Of a DNA stretch of 64,000 bases, positions 43,576 through 51,567 are shown piece by piece. The DNA comes from VRUE01 sp963715625 (GTDB taxonomy: Bacteria; Actinomycetota; Thermoleophilia; Solirubrobacterales; 70-9), in contig OY970260.1 of the NCBI GenBank assembly GCA_963715625.1, positions 2,852,001 to 2,916,000 of the forward strand, read 5' to 3'. Position numbers and translations under genes: made by a program. The notes under the pieces were generated by a model. It saw nothing but the letters and a program-made list of their open reading frames with translations, was not told where the DNA came from and searched no databases. Positions within the stretch are counted from its first letter, which is position 1. Each line of letters opens with the position of its first letter.

Positions 43576-44216
43576 TCGTCGCCGACGACTCGACCCTGCT
43601 GCGCGAGGGCGTCGTGCGCCTGTTGCAGGAGGCGGGGATGAAGGTGGTCGGCCAGGCCGGCGACGGCGAGGAGCTGCTGCGCAAGGTGCGCGCGCACAAG
43701 CCCGACGTCGCCGTCGTCGACGTGCGGATGCCGCCGACCCACACCGACGAGGGACTGCGGGCGGCGCGCGAGATCCGCGCCGAGCTGCCCGAGGTCTCGG
43801 TCCTGGTCCTCTCCCAGTACGTCGAGGTCGCCTACGCTCGCGAGCTGCTTGCCGAGAGCGCCGAGGGGCTCGGCTACCTGCTCAAGGACCGGGTCACCGA
43901 CATCGACGCCTTCGCCGACGCGGTGCGCAGGGTCGGCGGTGGCGGCTCGGCCCTGGACCCCGAGGTGGTCTCGCAGATGCTCGGGCGCCGGCGCCGCGAC
44001 GACCCGCTCGCCGAGCTGACCCCGCGCGAGCGCGAGGTGCTGGGGCTGATGGCCGAGGGCCGCTCCAACGCGGCGATCGCCGAGGAGCTGGTCGTCACCG
44101 ACCGCGCGGTCGAGAAGCACGTCACCGGGATCTTCGGCAAGCTCGGGCTCGCCGCCAGCAGCGAGGACCACCGCCGCGTGCTCGCGGTGCTGCGCTTCCT
44201 CGATCAGCCCGGCTGA
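43566..44216 (+). CDS. NarL/FixJ-type response regulator
   Basis: A protein of 216 residues. The receiver domain MRVIVADDSTLLREGVVRLL has the phospho-acceptor Asp in VAVVDVRMPPTHTDEG; a LuxR-type HTH follows (LTPREREVLGLMAEGRSNAA, then RAVEKHVTGIFGKLGL). It is the DNA-binding output of the adjacent kinase. It ends in a 13-bp convergent overlap with the MmgE/PrpD gene. Target genes are unknown; the divergent MMPL transporter is a candidate. Confidence 0.95.
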   Translation: MRVIVADDSTLLREGVVRLLQEAGMKVVGQAGDGEELLRKVRAHKPDVAVVDVRMPPTHTDEGLRAAREIRAELPEVSVLVLSQYVEVAYARELLAESAEGLGYLLKDRVTDIDAFADAVRRVGGGGSALDPEVVSQMLGRRRRDDPLAELTPREREVLGLMAEGRSNAAIAEELVVTDRAVEKHVTGIFGKLGLAASSEDHRRVLAVLRFLDQPG

Positions 44217-45643
44217 GCGGCGAGCGCGGGCTCGACGCCCGCGACCGCGAGCCGCTCCTCGACCACGGCGCGCTGCTCGGCGAGCGGGCGGCCGCAGGAG
44301 CCGGGCTCGGTGCCCTCGACCACCCGGGTCGAGCCGTCGCGGAGGCGGATGCGCAGGCGGCTGGGGAAGGTCATCCGCAGCGTCGCGGTGTCGAGGCCCT
44401 CGATGCCGGGGTCCCCACCGTCGCCCCTGAGCCGCCCGCGCAGCGAGCGGCCGAGATGGCGGCGCAGGCCGCGATCGGCAAGCAGGGCCTTGGCGATCGC
44501 GGGAGCCGGGTTGGCGTCGCCCATGTTCGCGTAGGCGAGGCGACGGCGGATCCGCAGCAGGTCCCCCAACCCGAGATCGGGCGAGGCGCCGGCCTCGAGG
44601 CTGCCGCGCAGGGTCGCCGCGGTCGCACCGGGGTCGTGGCGGAGTTCCACCCGCGCGGCGAGCGCGCGGATCTCGGCCTCATGTCCGGCCAGCCAGGTCG
44701 GGTCCAGCTCGGCCGGCGTGAACCTGCCGGCGAGCAGCGCGATCGCCGCGGTCAGCGTCGCCGAGAAGTTGACCCGGATCGGCGTCAGGTCCGTACCGCG
44801 CCCCAGCTCCTCCATCTCGCAGGTGAGCCAGCCGGCCTCGATCTCGATCCCGGCGACGTCCCCAGCGTCGATGCCGGAGGAGAGCGCGGCCTCGGCGACC
44901 GACTGCAGGTAGGCGCAGCCCGGCACCCGCTTGTAGGCGAGCGTGTCGGTCAGCCAGACGCGCCCGAGCGCGCCGAGCATCGCCGGCCGCGGCGCGAAGG
45001 AGAGGCCGGCGAGGACGCCGCGCGGGTGCTCGACCACGTCGAGCGCGCCGCTGACGCCGTCGGCGGCAAGCAGCGCCGCCCGCGCCCCCACCGCCGCCGG
45101 CTCGGCCGCGGTCAGGAGCTTGCTCTGCGGGCCCATGAACCCGGGCCACATCCCATACGGCGGCTGGTAGAGCGCGATCGCCAGGGCGTGCGCGGCGCGC
45201 CCGGCGTCGAGCCCGAGCCCGACCGAGGCCGCCACCGCCGCCGAGGCGCAGTGGATCGAGGCCCAGAACTGGCCGTTGTGGGGGCCGAGGAAGAGCGCCG
45301 CGCCGAGCCGGCCCGCGACCTCATTGGCCGCAACCTGGGCGACCAGCCTGCGCTCCGGGTCGCCGGCGAAGGCAGCGGCGGCCGGCACCGCCGAGTGCCC
45401 GGTATGCCCCATGAACAGGTAGTCGTCCCAGTCATGCGCGATCGAGGCCGCGGCCGACCGGTAAATCTCCCCGACCGGCCCATCCGGAGCGACGGCGGCA
45501 AACGACGCAGCCGCCTCCTCCCCGGCGGCGCGCCCGGCAGCCACGCACAGCGCCTGCAGCTCGGCCCGCTCCCGCACGCTGGGCGGCAGGTCTCCCACCT
45601 TCAGCCCGACGGCCCACTCAGCAATCTCCCCGCAGATCATCAC
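44204..45643 (-). CDS. MmgE/PrpD family protein
   Basis: A protein of 479 residues related to 2-methylcitrate and aconitate dehydratase-like enzymes. Matching segments are FMGHTGHSAVPAAAAFAGDP near residue 80, LFLGPHNGQFWASIHCASAA, and YKRVPGCAYLQSVAEAALSS, which carries the conserved Lys/Cys region. The N-terminal helical domain is complete and the C-terminal alpha/beta domain ends in a long Glu/Ala segment. The substrate cannot be given; neighbours provide no methylcitrate-cycle context. Confidence 0.82.
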   Translation of the reverse strand: MMICGEIAEWAVGLKVGDLPPSVRERAELQALCVAAGRAAGEEAAASFAAVAPDGPVGEIYRSAAASIAHDWDDYLFMGHTGHSAVPAAAAFAGDPERRLVAQVAANEVAGRLGAALFLGPHNGQFWASIHCASAAVAASVGLGLDAGRAAHALAIALYQPPYGMWPGFMGPQSKLLTAAEPAAVGARAALLAADGVSGALDVVEHPRGVLAGLSFAPRPAMLGALGRVWLTDTLAYKRVPGCAYLQSVAEAALSSGIDAGDVAGIEIEAGWLTCEMEELGRGTDLTPIRVNFSATLTAAIALLAGRFTPAELDPTWLAGHEAEIRALAARVELRHDPGATAATLRGSLEAGASPDLGLGDLLRIRRRLAYANMGDANPAPAIAKALLADRGLRRHLGRSLRGRLRGDGGDPGIEGLDTATLRMTFPSRLRIRLRDGSTRVVEGTEPGSCGRPLAEQRAVVEERLAVAGVEPALAAQPG

Positions 45644-45670
45644 GCGACGATGCTCTCACGAATGCGAAAA

Positions 45671-45781
45671 AGGCGATCTCGGTAGGGGTGGAGCGTCTTG
45701 TACTTTTTGGTCGACCCCGCCCGAGCGTCAGCAGAGTCCGCCTCTCCAAAAAGTTAAGCGGAACCCCTACCGAGATCGCCT
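45671..45781. repeat. Class E palindromic element
   Basis: A 19-bp perfect stem (45671-45689 with 45763-45781) with core GTCTTGTACTTTTTGG and CCAAAAAGTTAAGCGG. It lies in the gap between the MmgE/PrpD start and the uvrB stop. Confidence 0.82.
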
Positions 45782-45787
45782 CTACGC

Positions 45788-45826
45788 CCGAAAAGTTAAG
45801 CGGAACCCCCACCGGGATCGGCTCTA
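45788..45826. repeat. Half of a class E element at the uvrB stop
   Basis: CGAAAAGTTAAGCGGAACCC and the following ACCGGGATCGGCTCTA repeat the right half of a class E element, but no matching left arm is present. The last three bases are the uvrB stop codon (TAG on the minus strand). Confidence 0.65.
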
Positions 45827-47821
45827 CGCCCCGGCCCTAATCCCATCGAGGTCGCGCCGCAGCTCTCTCAACTCGTCCCGCAACCGAGCCGCCTCCTCAA
45901 ACCGCAGGTCGTCGGCCGCGGCCAGCATCTCCTCCTCGAGCGAGACGATCGCGCGCTCCAGCTCGGCCGGGTCGTCGAACTCGGCGGCGCGCTTGCCGCG
46001 GCGCTTGCGCGGCGCCCGGTCCTCCATCGCCAGGAACTCGCTCATCTCGGAGATTCCCTTGCGCACCGTCTCCGGCGTGATCCCGTGCTCGGCGTTGTAG
46101 GCGACCTGGATCGCGCGGCGGCGGTCGGTCTCGCGCATCGCCGCCCGCATCGCGTCGGTCTCCCTGTCGGCGTACATCAGCACCCGCCCGTTGACGTTGC
46201 GGGCGGCGCGGCCGATCGTCTGCACCAGGCTGGTCTCGCCGCGCAGGAAGCCCTCCTTGTCGGCGTCGAGGATCGCCACCAGGGAGACCTCGGGCAGGTC
46301 GAGGCCCTCGCGCAGCAGGTTGACCCCGACCAGCACGTCGTACTCGCCGAGCCGCAGGTCGCGGATGATCTGGATCCGTTCCAGGGTGTCGATCTCCGAG
46401 TGCAGGTAGCGCACCCGGACGCCGTACTCGAGCAGGTACTCGGTCAGGTCCTCGGCCATCTTCTTGGTCAGCGTCGTCACCAGGACGCGGTCGCCGTCCT
46501 CGGCACGAGCCTTGATCTCGTTCATCAGGTCGTCGATCTGGTTCTTCGTCGCGCGCAGCTCGATCTCGGGGTCGACGATCCCGGTCGGGCGCACGATCTG
46601 CTCGACGATCCGGGTCGACTCGGCCCGCTCGAACGGCCCCGGCGTCGCCGAGACCATCACCAGCTGCGGCACCCGCTCGAGGAACTCGTCGAACTTGAGC
46701 GGCCGGTTGTCGATCGCCGAGGGCAACCGGAAGCCGTAGTCGATCAGCGTCTGCTTGCGCGAGCGGTCCCCCTCGTACATCCCCCCGATCTGGGGGATCG
46801 TCTGGTGGGACTCGTCGACGAAGACGACGAAATCGTCGGGGAAGTAGTCGATCAGCGTGTGCGGGGGGCTGCCCGGCGGGCGGCCGTCGAGGATGCGGGA
46901 GTAGTTCTCGATCCCCGAGGTGAAGCCGATCTCCTTCAGCATCTCGATGTCGTAGGCGGTGCGCTGGCGCAGGCGGTGCGCCTCCAGCTGCTTGCCCTCG
47001 GCCTCCAGCTCCGCGGTGCGGGAGGCCAGCTCGGCGCGGATTTCCTCCACCGCGCGCTCCAGGGTCTCGTCCCGGGTCACGTAGTGGGAGGCCGGCCAGA
47101 CCGAGACGTGGTCGATCGTGTCGAGGACCTCGCCGGTCAGCGGGTCGAAGTGCTGGATCCCCTCGATCTCGTCGCCGAAGAGGGCGATTCGGTAGGCAGA
47201 CTCGGCGTAGGAGGGCATGATCTCCAGCACCTCGCCGCGCACCCGGAAGGCGCCGCGTCCGAGGACCGAGTCGTTGCGCTGGTACTGCATCTTGACCAGC
47301 TTGCGCAGCACCTCGTCGCGGTCGATCTCCTCGCCGACCTTGAAGAGCTGCATTTTTTCGTTGTAGACCTGGGGTGAGCCGATCCCGTAGATGCAGGAGA
47401 CCGAGGCGACGATGATCGTGTCGCGGCGGGCGAAGAGCGCCGCCGTCGCGGCGTGGCGCAGGCGGTCGATCTCGTCGTTGATCGAGGAGTCCTTCTCGAT
47501 ATAGAGGTCCTGGGCCGGGACGTAGGCCTCGGGCTGGTAGTAGTCGTAGTAGGAGACGAAGTACTCGACCGCGTTTTCGGGGAAGAACTCGCGGAACTCG
47601 TTGCAGAGCTGCGCGGCCAGCGTCTTGTTGTGGGCGATGACCAGCGAGGGCCGCTGCACCGCGGCGATCGTCGCCGCCATCGTGAAGGTCTTGCCGGTCC
47701 CGGTGGCCCCGAGCAGCGTCTGGAAGCGGTCCCCCTCGGCCAGGCCCTCGGCCAGGCCCTCGATCGCTTTCGGCTGGTCGGCGGTCGGGGTGTAGGCCGG
47801 GTTGAGCGTGAAATCAGGCAT
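45824..47821 (-). CDS. uvrB: Excinuclease ABC subunit B
   Basis: A protein of 665 residues, the helicase-like damage verifier of nucleotide excision repair. Walker A LLGATGTGKTFTMA, the beta-hairpin YYDYYQPEAYVPAQDLYIEK, the DEAD-like VVFVDESHQTIPQ, motif V-VI VGVNLLREGLDLPEVSLVAI and QTIGRAARNVNG are all present; the C-terminal UVR domain (LRFEEAARLRDELRELRRD) contacts UvrC. ATG 47821 gives the normal MPDFTLNPAYTPTADQPKAI and has AAGGTGA upstream; the frame runs further upstream but through a hairpin. Confidence 0.98.
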   Translation of the reverse strand: MPDFTLNPAYTPTADQPKAIEGLAEGLAEGDRFQTLLGATGTGKTFTMAATIAAVQRPSLVIAHNKTLAAQLCNEFREFFPENAVEYFVSYYDYYQPEAYVPAQDLYIEKDSSINDEIDRLRHAATAALFARRDTIIVASVSCIYGIGSPQVYNEKMQLFKVGEEIDRDEVLRKLVKMQYQRNDSVLGRGAFRVRGEVLEIMPSYAESAYRIALFGDEIEGIQHFDPLTGEVLDTIDHVSVWPASHYVTRDETLERAVEEIRAELASRTAELEAEGKQLEAHRLRQRTAYDIEMLKEIGFTSGIENYSRILDGRPPGSPPHTLIDYFPDDFVVFVDESHQTIPQIGGMYEGDRSRKQTLIDYGFRLPSAIDNRPLKFDEFLERVPQLVMVSATPGPFERAESTRIVEQIVRPTGIVDPEIELRATKNQIDDLMNEIKARAEDGDRVLVTTLTKKMAEDLTEYLLEYGVRVRYLHSEIDTLERIQIIRDLRLGEYDVLVGVNLLREGLDLPEVSLVAILDADKEGFLRGETSLVQTIGRAARNVNGRVLMYADRETDAMRAAMRETDRRRAIQVAYNAEHGITPETVRKGISEMSEFLAMEDRAPRKRRGKRAAEFDDPAELERAIVSLEEEMLAAADDLRFEEAARLRDELRELRRDLDGIRAGA

Positions 47822-47848
47822 CGCGATCACCTTAAGGCCTAGCCCTGT

Positions 47849-47919
47849 GGGGTGCCGGGGGTGGGGTCCCCGGGCCGGCTTTCGCCGGGAGCTCCCGGGG
47901 ACCCCACCCCCGGCACCCC
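47849..47919. repeat. Class D palindromic element
   Basis: A perfect 26-bp stem (47849-47874 with 47894-47919) and a loop CCGGCTTTCGCCGGGAGCT. It lies between the divergent uvrB and DoxX-like genes, so here it cannot be a terminator for either. Confidence 0.85.
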
Positions 47920-47963
47920 CAACGCTCCACCCTTCCTTGAAAGCCCCATAGACTGGCCGCGCA

Positions 47964-48332
47964 ATGAGTCGTTCACAGAGAGCATTGGCCGGATTCTTCG
48001 CCTTCGCCGGGACGATGCACTTCGTCATCCCGCGCAGCTACGAGGCGATCATGCCTCCCTCGCTGCCCAAGCATCGCGAGGCCGTGGCGGCGAGCGGGGT
48101 GGCCGAGATCCTCGGGGGCATGGCGGTGCTTTTGCCGCGGACCCGACGCTTCGCGCGCTGGTGGCTGCTGGGCCTGCTGGTCGCGGTCTTCCCCGCCAAC
48201 GTGCACATGGCGGTCAACCCCGAGCAGGTCGACGACCTCGATCTCGACCGGCTGCCGCGCTGGGCCCTCTGGGCCCGGCTGCCGCTGCAGCCGCTGGCGA
48301 TGCTCTGGGTCTGGCGCGCTACCCGCGACTGA
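47964..48332 (+). CDS. DoxX-like membrane protein
   Basis: A protein of 122 residues with four hydrophobic segments (residues 7-22, 42-58, 65-82, 98-116). FAFAGTMHFVIPRSYEAIMP and VAEILGGMAVLLPRTRRFAR fit the DoxX/SURF4-like family, found in thiol-redox complexes and elsewhere without clear function. It starts at ATG 47964, about 45 nt after a class D hairpin. No partner genes are adjacent. Confidence 0.85.
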   Translation: MSRSQRALAGFFAFAGTMHFVIPRSYEAIMPPSLPKHREAVAASGVAEILGGMAVLLPRTRRFARWWLLGLLVAVFPANVHMAVNPEQVDDLDLDRLPRWALWARLPLQPLAMLWVWRATRD

Positions 48333-48354
48333 TTCGTATATAAACGTGCGGTTT

Positions 48355-48400
48355 CGTCTGTAGACGTTTTGGCTGTAGCGCTTCTGTCGTCGCAGACAGA
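48355..48400. promoter_or_regulatory. Possible operator region of the XRE regulator
   Basis: Two inverted repeats precede the gene: CGTCT-GT-AGACG (48355-48366) and TCTGTC-GTCGCA-GACAGA (48383-48400). An AT-rich TATATAA lies just upstream near 48338. The arrangement suggests a promoter with two binding sites for an HTH dimer, possibly autoregulation. This is an inference from symmetry only. Confidence 0.4.
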
Positions 48401-48410
48401 GAATTGCCGC

Positions 48411-48659
48411 ATGAAACCACGCGAACGTTTTGCAATCAACCTGCGCAAAGCGCGCAAGAAGAAGGGTGTGTCGCAGGAGGAGCTCGGCTTCCTCTGCGAC
48501 CTGCACCGCACGGAGATCTCGCTGCTCGAGCGCGGCGGGCGCGAGCCACGCCTGGGCACGATCGTCAAGCTCGCCAGCTCGCTCGAGACGACCCCGGAAG
48601 CCCTCTGCGAGGGCATCGCCTGGCTGCCGAAGAAGAGCAAGTTCCAGTTCAAGAGATAG
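48411..48659 (+). CDS. XRE-family transcriptional regulator
   Basis: A compact protein of 82 residues made almost only of an HTH_3 domain: INLRKARKKKGVSQEELGFL then HRTEISLLERGGREPRLGTI and VKLASSLETTPEALCEGI. Such small Cro/C1-like proteins resemble the control proteins of restriction-modification or phage systems, but no such system is next to it. ATG 48411 is chosen because it begins directly before the first helix. The 5' end is poorer in GC than its neighbours. A class D hairpin follows 18 nt after the stop. Confidence 0.9.
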   Translation: MKPRERFAINLRKARKKKGVSQEELGFLCDLHRTEISLLERGGREPRLGTIVKLASSLETTPEALCEGIAWLPKKSKFQFKR

Positions 48660-48677
48660 GCAGGGATCTGTAGGCGC

Positions 48678-48747
48678 GGGGCCACCGGGGCAGGGTCCCC
48701 GGGCCGGCTTCGCCGGGAGCTCCCGGGGACCCTGCCCCGGTGGCCCC
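48678..48747. repeat. Class D palindromic element after the XRE gene
   Basis: A perfect 26-bp stem (48678-48703 with 48722-48747) around CCGGCTTCGCCGGGAGCT. The inner 10 bp match the element at 47849; the outer part differs but still pairs. It is well placed as a terminator of the XRE gene. Confidence 0.85.
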
Positions 48748-48766
48748 AGTTACACGGTCCGGCCTA

Positions 48767-48926
48767 GTGCCGCGTCCGGCGACGTTGGCCCGCTTCTGGC
48801 GAGCGAAAGGCGAGCCTGGGTAGGACGCAGGGAGGCGGAGTAGCAGCGCTACTTCGCCGACCGAGGACGACGCCAGGCGAAGGCTTGCAGCCGCCAGAAC
48901 GGGGCGAACGTTGGCTGACGCGGCAC
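48767..48926. mobile_element. 160-bp MITE, copy 2
   Basis: The same element as at 14836-14995 in inverse orientation, one mismatch by eye. It too sits in CTAG with TA on both sides (48765-48766 and 48927-48928). It lies between the XRE hairpin and the 3' end of the hypothetical gene and disrupts no visible gene. Confidence 0.88.
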
Positions 48927-48936
48927 TAGATCTTGC

Positions 48937-49461
48937 TCAGGGTAGGAAGCTTTCGAGGAACTTCTGGGCGGGGTTGAGGAAGGTCTGCAAGCCGTTGAGC
49001 AGGGTGCGGGTGTCCTCGATCAGTTCGATCGCCTGGTCCAGCGGGATGTCCCTCAGCGACTCGCGCAGGGGATCGGCGAGAAGGGGGCTCAGCGCCCCGG
49101 CCTCTTCGGCATCGTCGACCGCGCGCAGCAGGCCCGCCCGGATCGCTCGCGCGAGCTCGGCGTCGTCGATCCCGTAGCGCTCGCTGAAGCGTTCGCGGGT
49201 CTCCGGCGTCGCCAGCGCCCGCGCCAGCGTCTCGCGGCTCACCCCCAGCTGGCAGGCGGCGCCGTCCAGCGCCGAGAGCGAGAACTGCTCGGCGATCTGG
49301 TCGAGGCCTTCCGGGTCGCGCCAGGGGCGCGTCTCGCATGGATCCGCGGTCTTCGCCGGCGCATAGGAGGAGCCACCCGAAGCCAGGTATATCCCGGGGA
49401 GCCCGACAGCGGCGGCAATCGCCGCGATGACCAGAGCCTGTCCTCGTCTCGATCCGGTCAT
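48937..49461 (-). CDS. Membrane-anchored or secreted hypothetical protein
   Basis: A protein of 174 residues. One hydrophobic segment (ALVIAAIAAAVGLPGIYLAS) near the N-terminus is a signal anchor; the rest would be outside the cell. The external part is helical with many Arg, Asp and Glu residues (LGVSRETLARALATPETRER, FSERYGIDDAELARAIRAGL) and ends LNPAQKFLESFLP. One Cys pair (CETRP, ACQLG) may form a disulfide. I recognise no family. MITE copy 2 lies 10 bp beyond its stop. Confidence 0.75.
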   Translation of the reverse strand: MTGSRRGQALVIAAIAAAVGLPGIYLASGGSSYAPAKTADPCETRPWRDPEGLDQIAEQFSLSALDGAACQLGVSRETLARALATPETRERFSERYGIDDAELARAIRAGLLRAVDDAEEAGALSPLLADPLRESLRDIPLDQAIELIEDTRTLLNGLQTFLNPAQKFLESFLP

Positions 49462-49504
49462 AGAACCACCATACGTTCGCGCCCCGGTCGCACCCCAACC
49501 AGGA

Positions 49505-49549
49505 CGAGTGCTGCATTCGCCGTGTTTATGACGGCGAATGCAGCACTCG
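49505..49549. repeat. Perfect 19-bp hairpin, A/B-like loop
   Basis: CGAGTGCTGCATTCGCCGT (49505-49523) pairs exactly with 49531-49549 around the loop GTTTATG. It lies in the 136-bp gap between the MFS gene end and the hypothetical gene start; on the minus strand it precedes the MFS 3' end region. Confidence 0.75.
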
Positions 49550-49597
49550 CGGCAACCTGGGGAGGCTTAAACCCGTGGGGGGTTGACACAAGGCGTC

Positions 49598-50968
49598 TCA
49601 CAGCTCGACCCTCCTCGCGAGGCCGATCGGGATCAGCGAGAGCAACCCGAACAGGGCCGCGAGGCCGAAGGACGGGCTGAAGGCGTGCGTGGCGCCGCGA
49701 TTCAGCTGCTCCTGGAGCTCGTCGCGAAGCCCGACGACCGCAGCGCGGTCCTCGGGATCCTCAGGCAACGGATCGAAGGCGGGGCCGATCGTCGGGACCC
49801 TCCCCTGCTCTCCCTCGAGCCGGCTCTCGATCCGCTGCGCGAGCTCGAGCTTGAGCAGCGGCGGCGCGGGCGAGTCGAGGATCACCGCAGTGCCGGCGTC
49901 GATCGCGTCGTGGCGCTGCTCGGCGATGTCGGCGGTGAAGATCGGGGTCAGCGCCAGCAGGCCGACGACGACTCCGGCGTGCCGGGCCGAGATCGTCCAA
50001 CCGCCGTGGATCGCCTGCGGGGCCCGCCCGTGCAGCGCCGTCTCAGTCAGGGCCGAAAGCACCAGGGCGAGGCCGATCCCGACCATGACCTGGGGAGGCA
50101 CGGTCAGCGCCACCTCGGCCTTGGGCAGCAGCGCCAGCGCTCCGAGCCCGCCGGAGACGAGGATCGCCCCGGCTGCCGCGCGGGCACGCGCACTCGGGGC
50201 CCAGCGCCCGAGGCGGCTGCCGGCGATTGCCGCGAGGGGCATGACGCTGACCACGATCGCGGCGCCGATCGGGGTAAGGCGCCAGCCCTCGATCAGCAGC
50301 AGGACGAGCAGGAAGAGGGCGGCTGCGATTGCCGCCGAGATCATCGCCAGGGCCAGGTTGGCGAGCAGGTGAGGCCGGCCGGTCTGGCGCAACTCCGTGA
50401 CGAGCACGCCGGTCGCCGCCTCATGCCTGGCGACGGCGAGGATCGGCACGGCGACGGCCAGCGCCACCGGCACCTGGACCAGGAAGATCGACTGCCAGGA
50501 GACGAGCTCGGTGAGCAGGCCGCCGATCGCGGGGCCGAGCGCTGCCCCGGTCGCGCCGGCCGTCGCCCAGACCGCGGTTGCCCGGCGCTCGGAGCCGACC
50601 GTGGCCGGAAGCAGCTCCAGCACGGCCGTCACCGCCAGGGCCCCGCCCAGGGCCTGCACGCAACGGGCGGCGATCAGGGTGTTGAGCTCGGCCGAGATCC
50701 CGCAGGCGATGCTGGCGCCGGCGAAGACGGCGAGGCCGACGGCTGCCGCACGCCCCGGGCCGGCGCGGCGCGCGAGGAGGGCGGCGGGCACGGCCGCCAG
50801 CGCCATCACCAGGTTGAAGGAGACGAGGACCCAGGTGACGCCGGCGACGCTGGTGTCCAGCTCGCGGTAGATCTGCGGCAGCGCCAGGACGACGATCGAG
50901 GAGTCGGCAAGGACCATGCCGACCGCGACGGCAAGGGCGGAGAGGCGCGGCCTCGGCACCGCGCTCAC
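49598..50968 (-). CDS. MFS transporter, DHA2-like
   Basis: A protein of 456 residues with about 12 hydrophobic segments. SALAVAVGMVLADSSIVVLA with LPQIYRELDTSVAGVTWVLV is the typical start of drug:H+ antiporters of the EmrB/QacA group, and LGPAIGGLLTELVSWQSIFL matches motif C. A stretch near residues 335-430 is hydrophilic (RHDAIDAGTAVILDSPAPP ... LEGEQGRVPTIGPAF) and is probably a large loop before the final helices. The substrate is unknown. GTG 50968 overlaps the lytic transglycosylase stop (GTGA). Confidence 0.88.
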   Translation of the reverse strand: MSAVPRPRLSALAVAVGMVLADSSIVVLALPQIYRELDTSVAGVTWVLVSFNLVMALAAVPAALLARRAGPGRAAAVGLAVFAGASIACGISAELNTLIAARCVQALGGALAVTAVLELLPATVGSERRATAVWATAGATGAALGPAIGGLLTELVSWQSIFLVQVPVALAVAVPILAVARHEAATGVLVTELRQTGRPHLLANLALAMISAAIAAALFLLVLLLIEGWRLTPIGAAIVVSVMPLAAIAGSRLGRWAPSARARAAAGAILVSGGLGALALLPKAEVALTVPPQVMVGIGLALVLSALTETALHGRAPQAIHGGWTISARHAGVVVGLLALTPIFTADIAEQRHDAIDAGTAVILDSPAPPLLKLELAQRIESRLEGEQGRVPTIGPAFDPLPEDPEDRAAVVGLRDELQEQLNRGATHAFSPSFGLAALFGLLSLIPIGLARRVEL

Positions 50969-51567
50969 CTGTATCCCAACTCCTTTGCGTACTCCTCGCG
51001 GTAGGCGTCCTGCTTCTCGAGCACCTCTTCCACGTAGGCCCGGGTTTCGGGGAAGGGGATCTGCTCGACGCGGAGGTCGCTGCCGCCCCACTCGTCGGCG
51101 TTGCCGGGACCGGCGTTGTAGGCGGCGAGCGCGGCCGCGACGTCGCCGTCGTAGCGGTCGATCAGTTCGCCGAGCAGGAAGGTGCCGTAGCGGATGTTGA
51201 TTTCCGGGTCGCCGAGATCCTCGAGCTTGAACGTGGTGCCACCGCTGAGGCGCTCGATTTCGCTGGCCGCGGCGGGAGTGATCTGCATCAGGCCGCGGGC
51301 GCCGGCGGGAGAGGTGCGGTCGCTGAACTTCGACTCCGAGTAGATCACGGCGGCGATCAGGGCCGCGTCGACGCCCTTTTCGCGCGATTGCTGGCGGATC
51401 ACGTCCTCGTGCCTCAGGGGCAGGGTGAGCTCCTGAAGACCTCGTTCCAGTATCCCCACCACTCCCAGCAGCACGCCGGCGACGATAGCGGCGGCGAGGA
51501 GCGCGGCGCCAATCGCGATGCGGCGCCTTCTCCATTCCCTAACCAGGCGCTTGCTGCCCAGGCTCAT
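50965..51567 (-). CDS. Membrane-anchored lytic transglycosylase (SLT domain)
   Basis: A protein of 200 residues. An N-terminal helix (IAIGAALLAAAIVAGVLLGV) anchors it in the membrane. The SLT domain has the catalytic Glu in AAVIYSESKFSDRTSPAGAR followed by GLMQITPAAA, and the AAYNAGPGNADEWGG motif. It cleaves peptidoglycan glycan strands. ATG 51567 overlaps the coaE stop (ATGA), and the 3' end overlaps the MFS start, so coaE, this gene and the MFS gene form one coupled unit. Confidence 0.94.
   Translation of the reverse strand: MSLGSKRLVREWRRRRIAIGAALLAAAIVAGVLLGVVGILERGLQELTLPLRHEDVIRQQSREKGVDAALIAAVIYSESKFSDRTSPAGARGLMQITPAAASEIERLSGGTTFKLEDLGDPEINIRYGTFLLGELIDRYDGDVAAALAAYNAGPGNADEWGGSDLRVEQIPFPETRAYVEEVLEKQDAYREEYAKELGYR

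Noticed and set aside
47822..48028. Upstream extension of uvrB
   Set aside because: It would translate through a class D hairpin and the DoxX-like gene start; ATG 47821 gives the normal UvrB N-terminus with a ribosome binding site.
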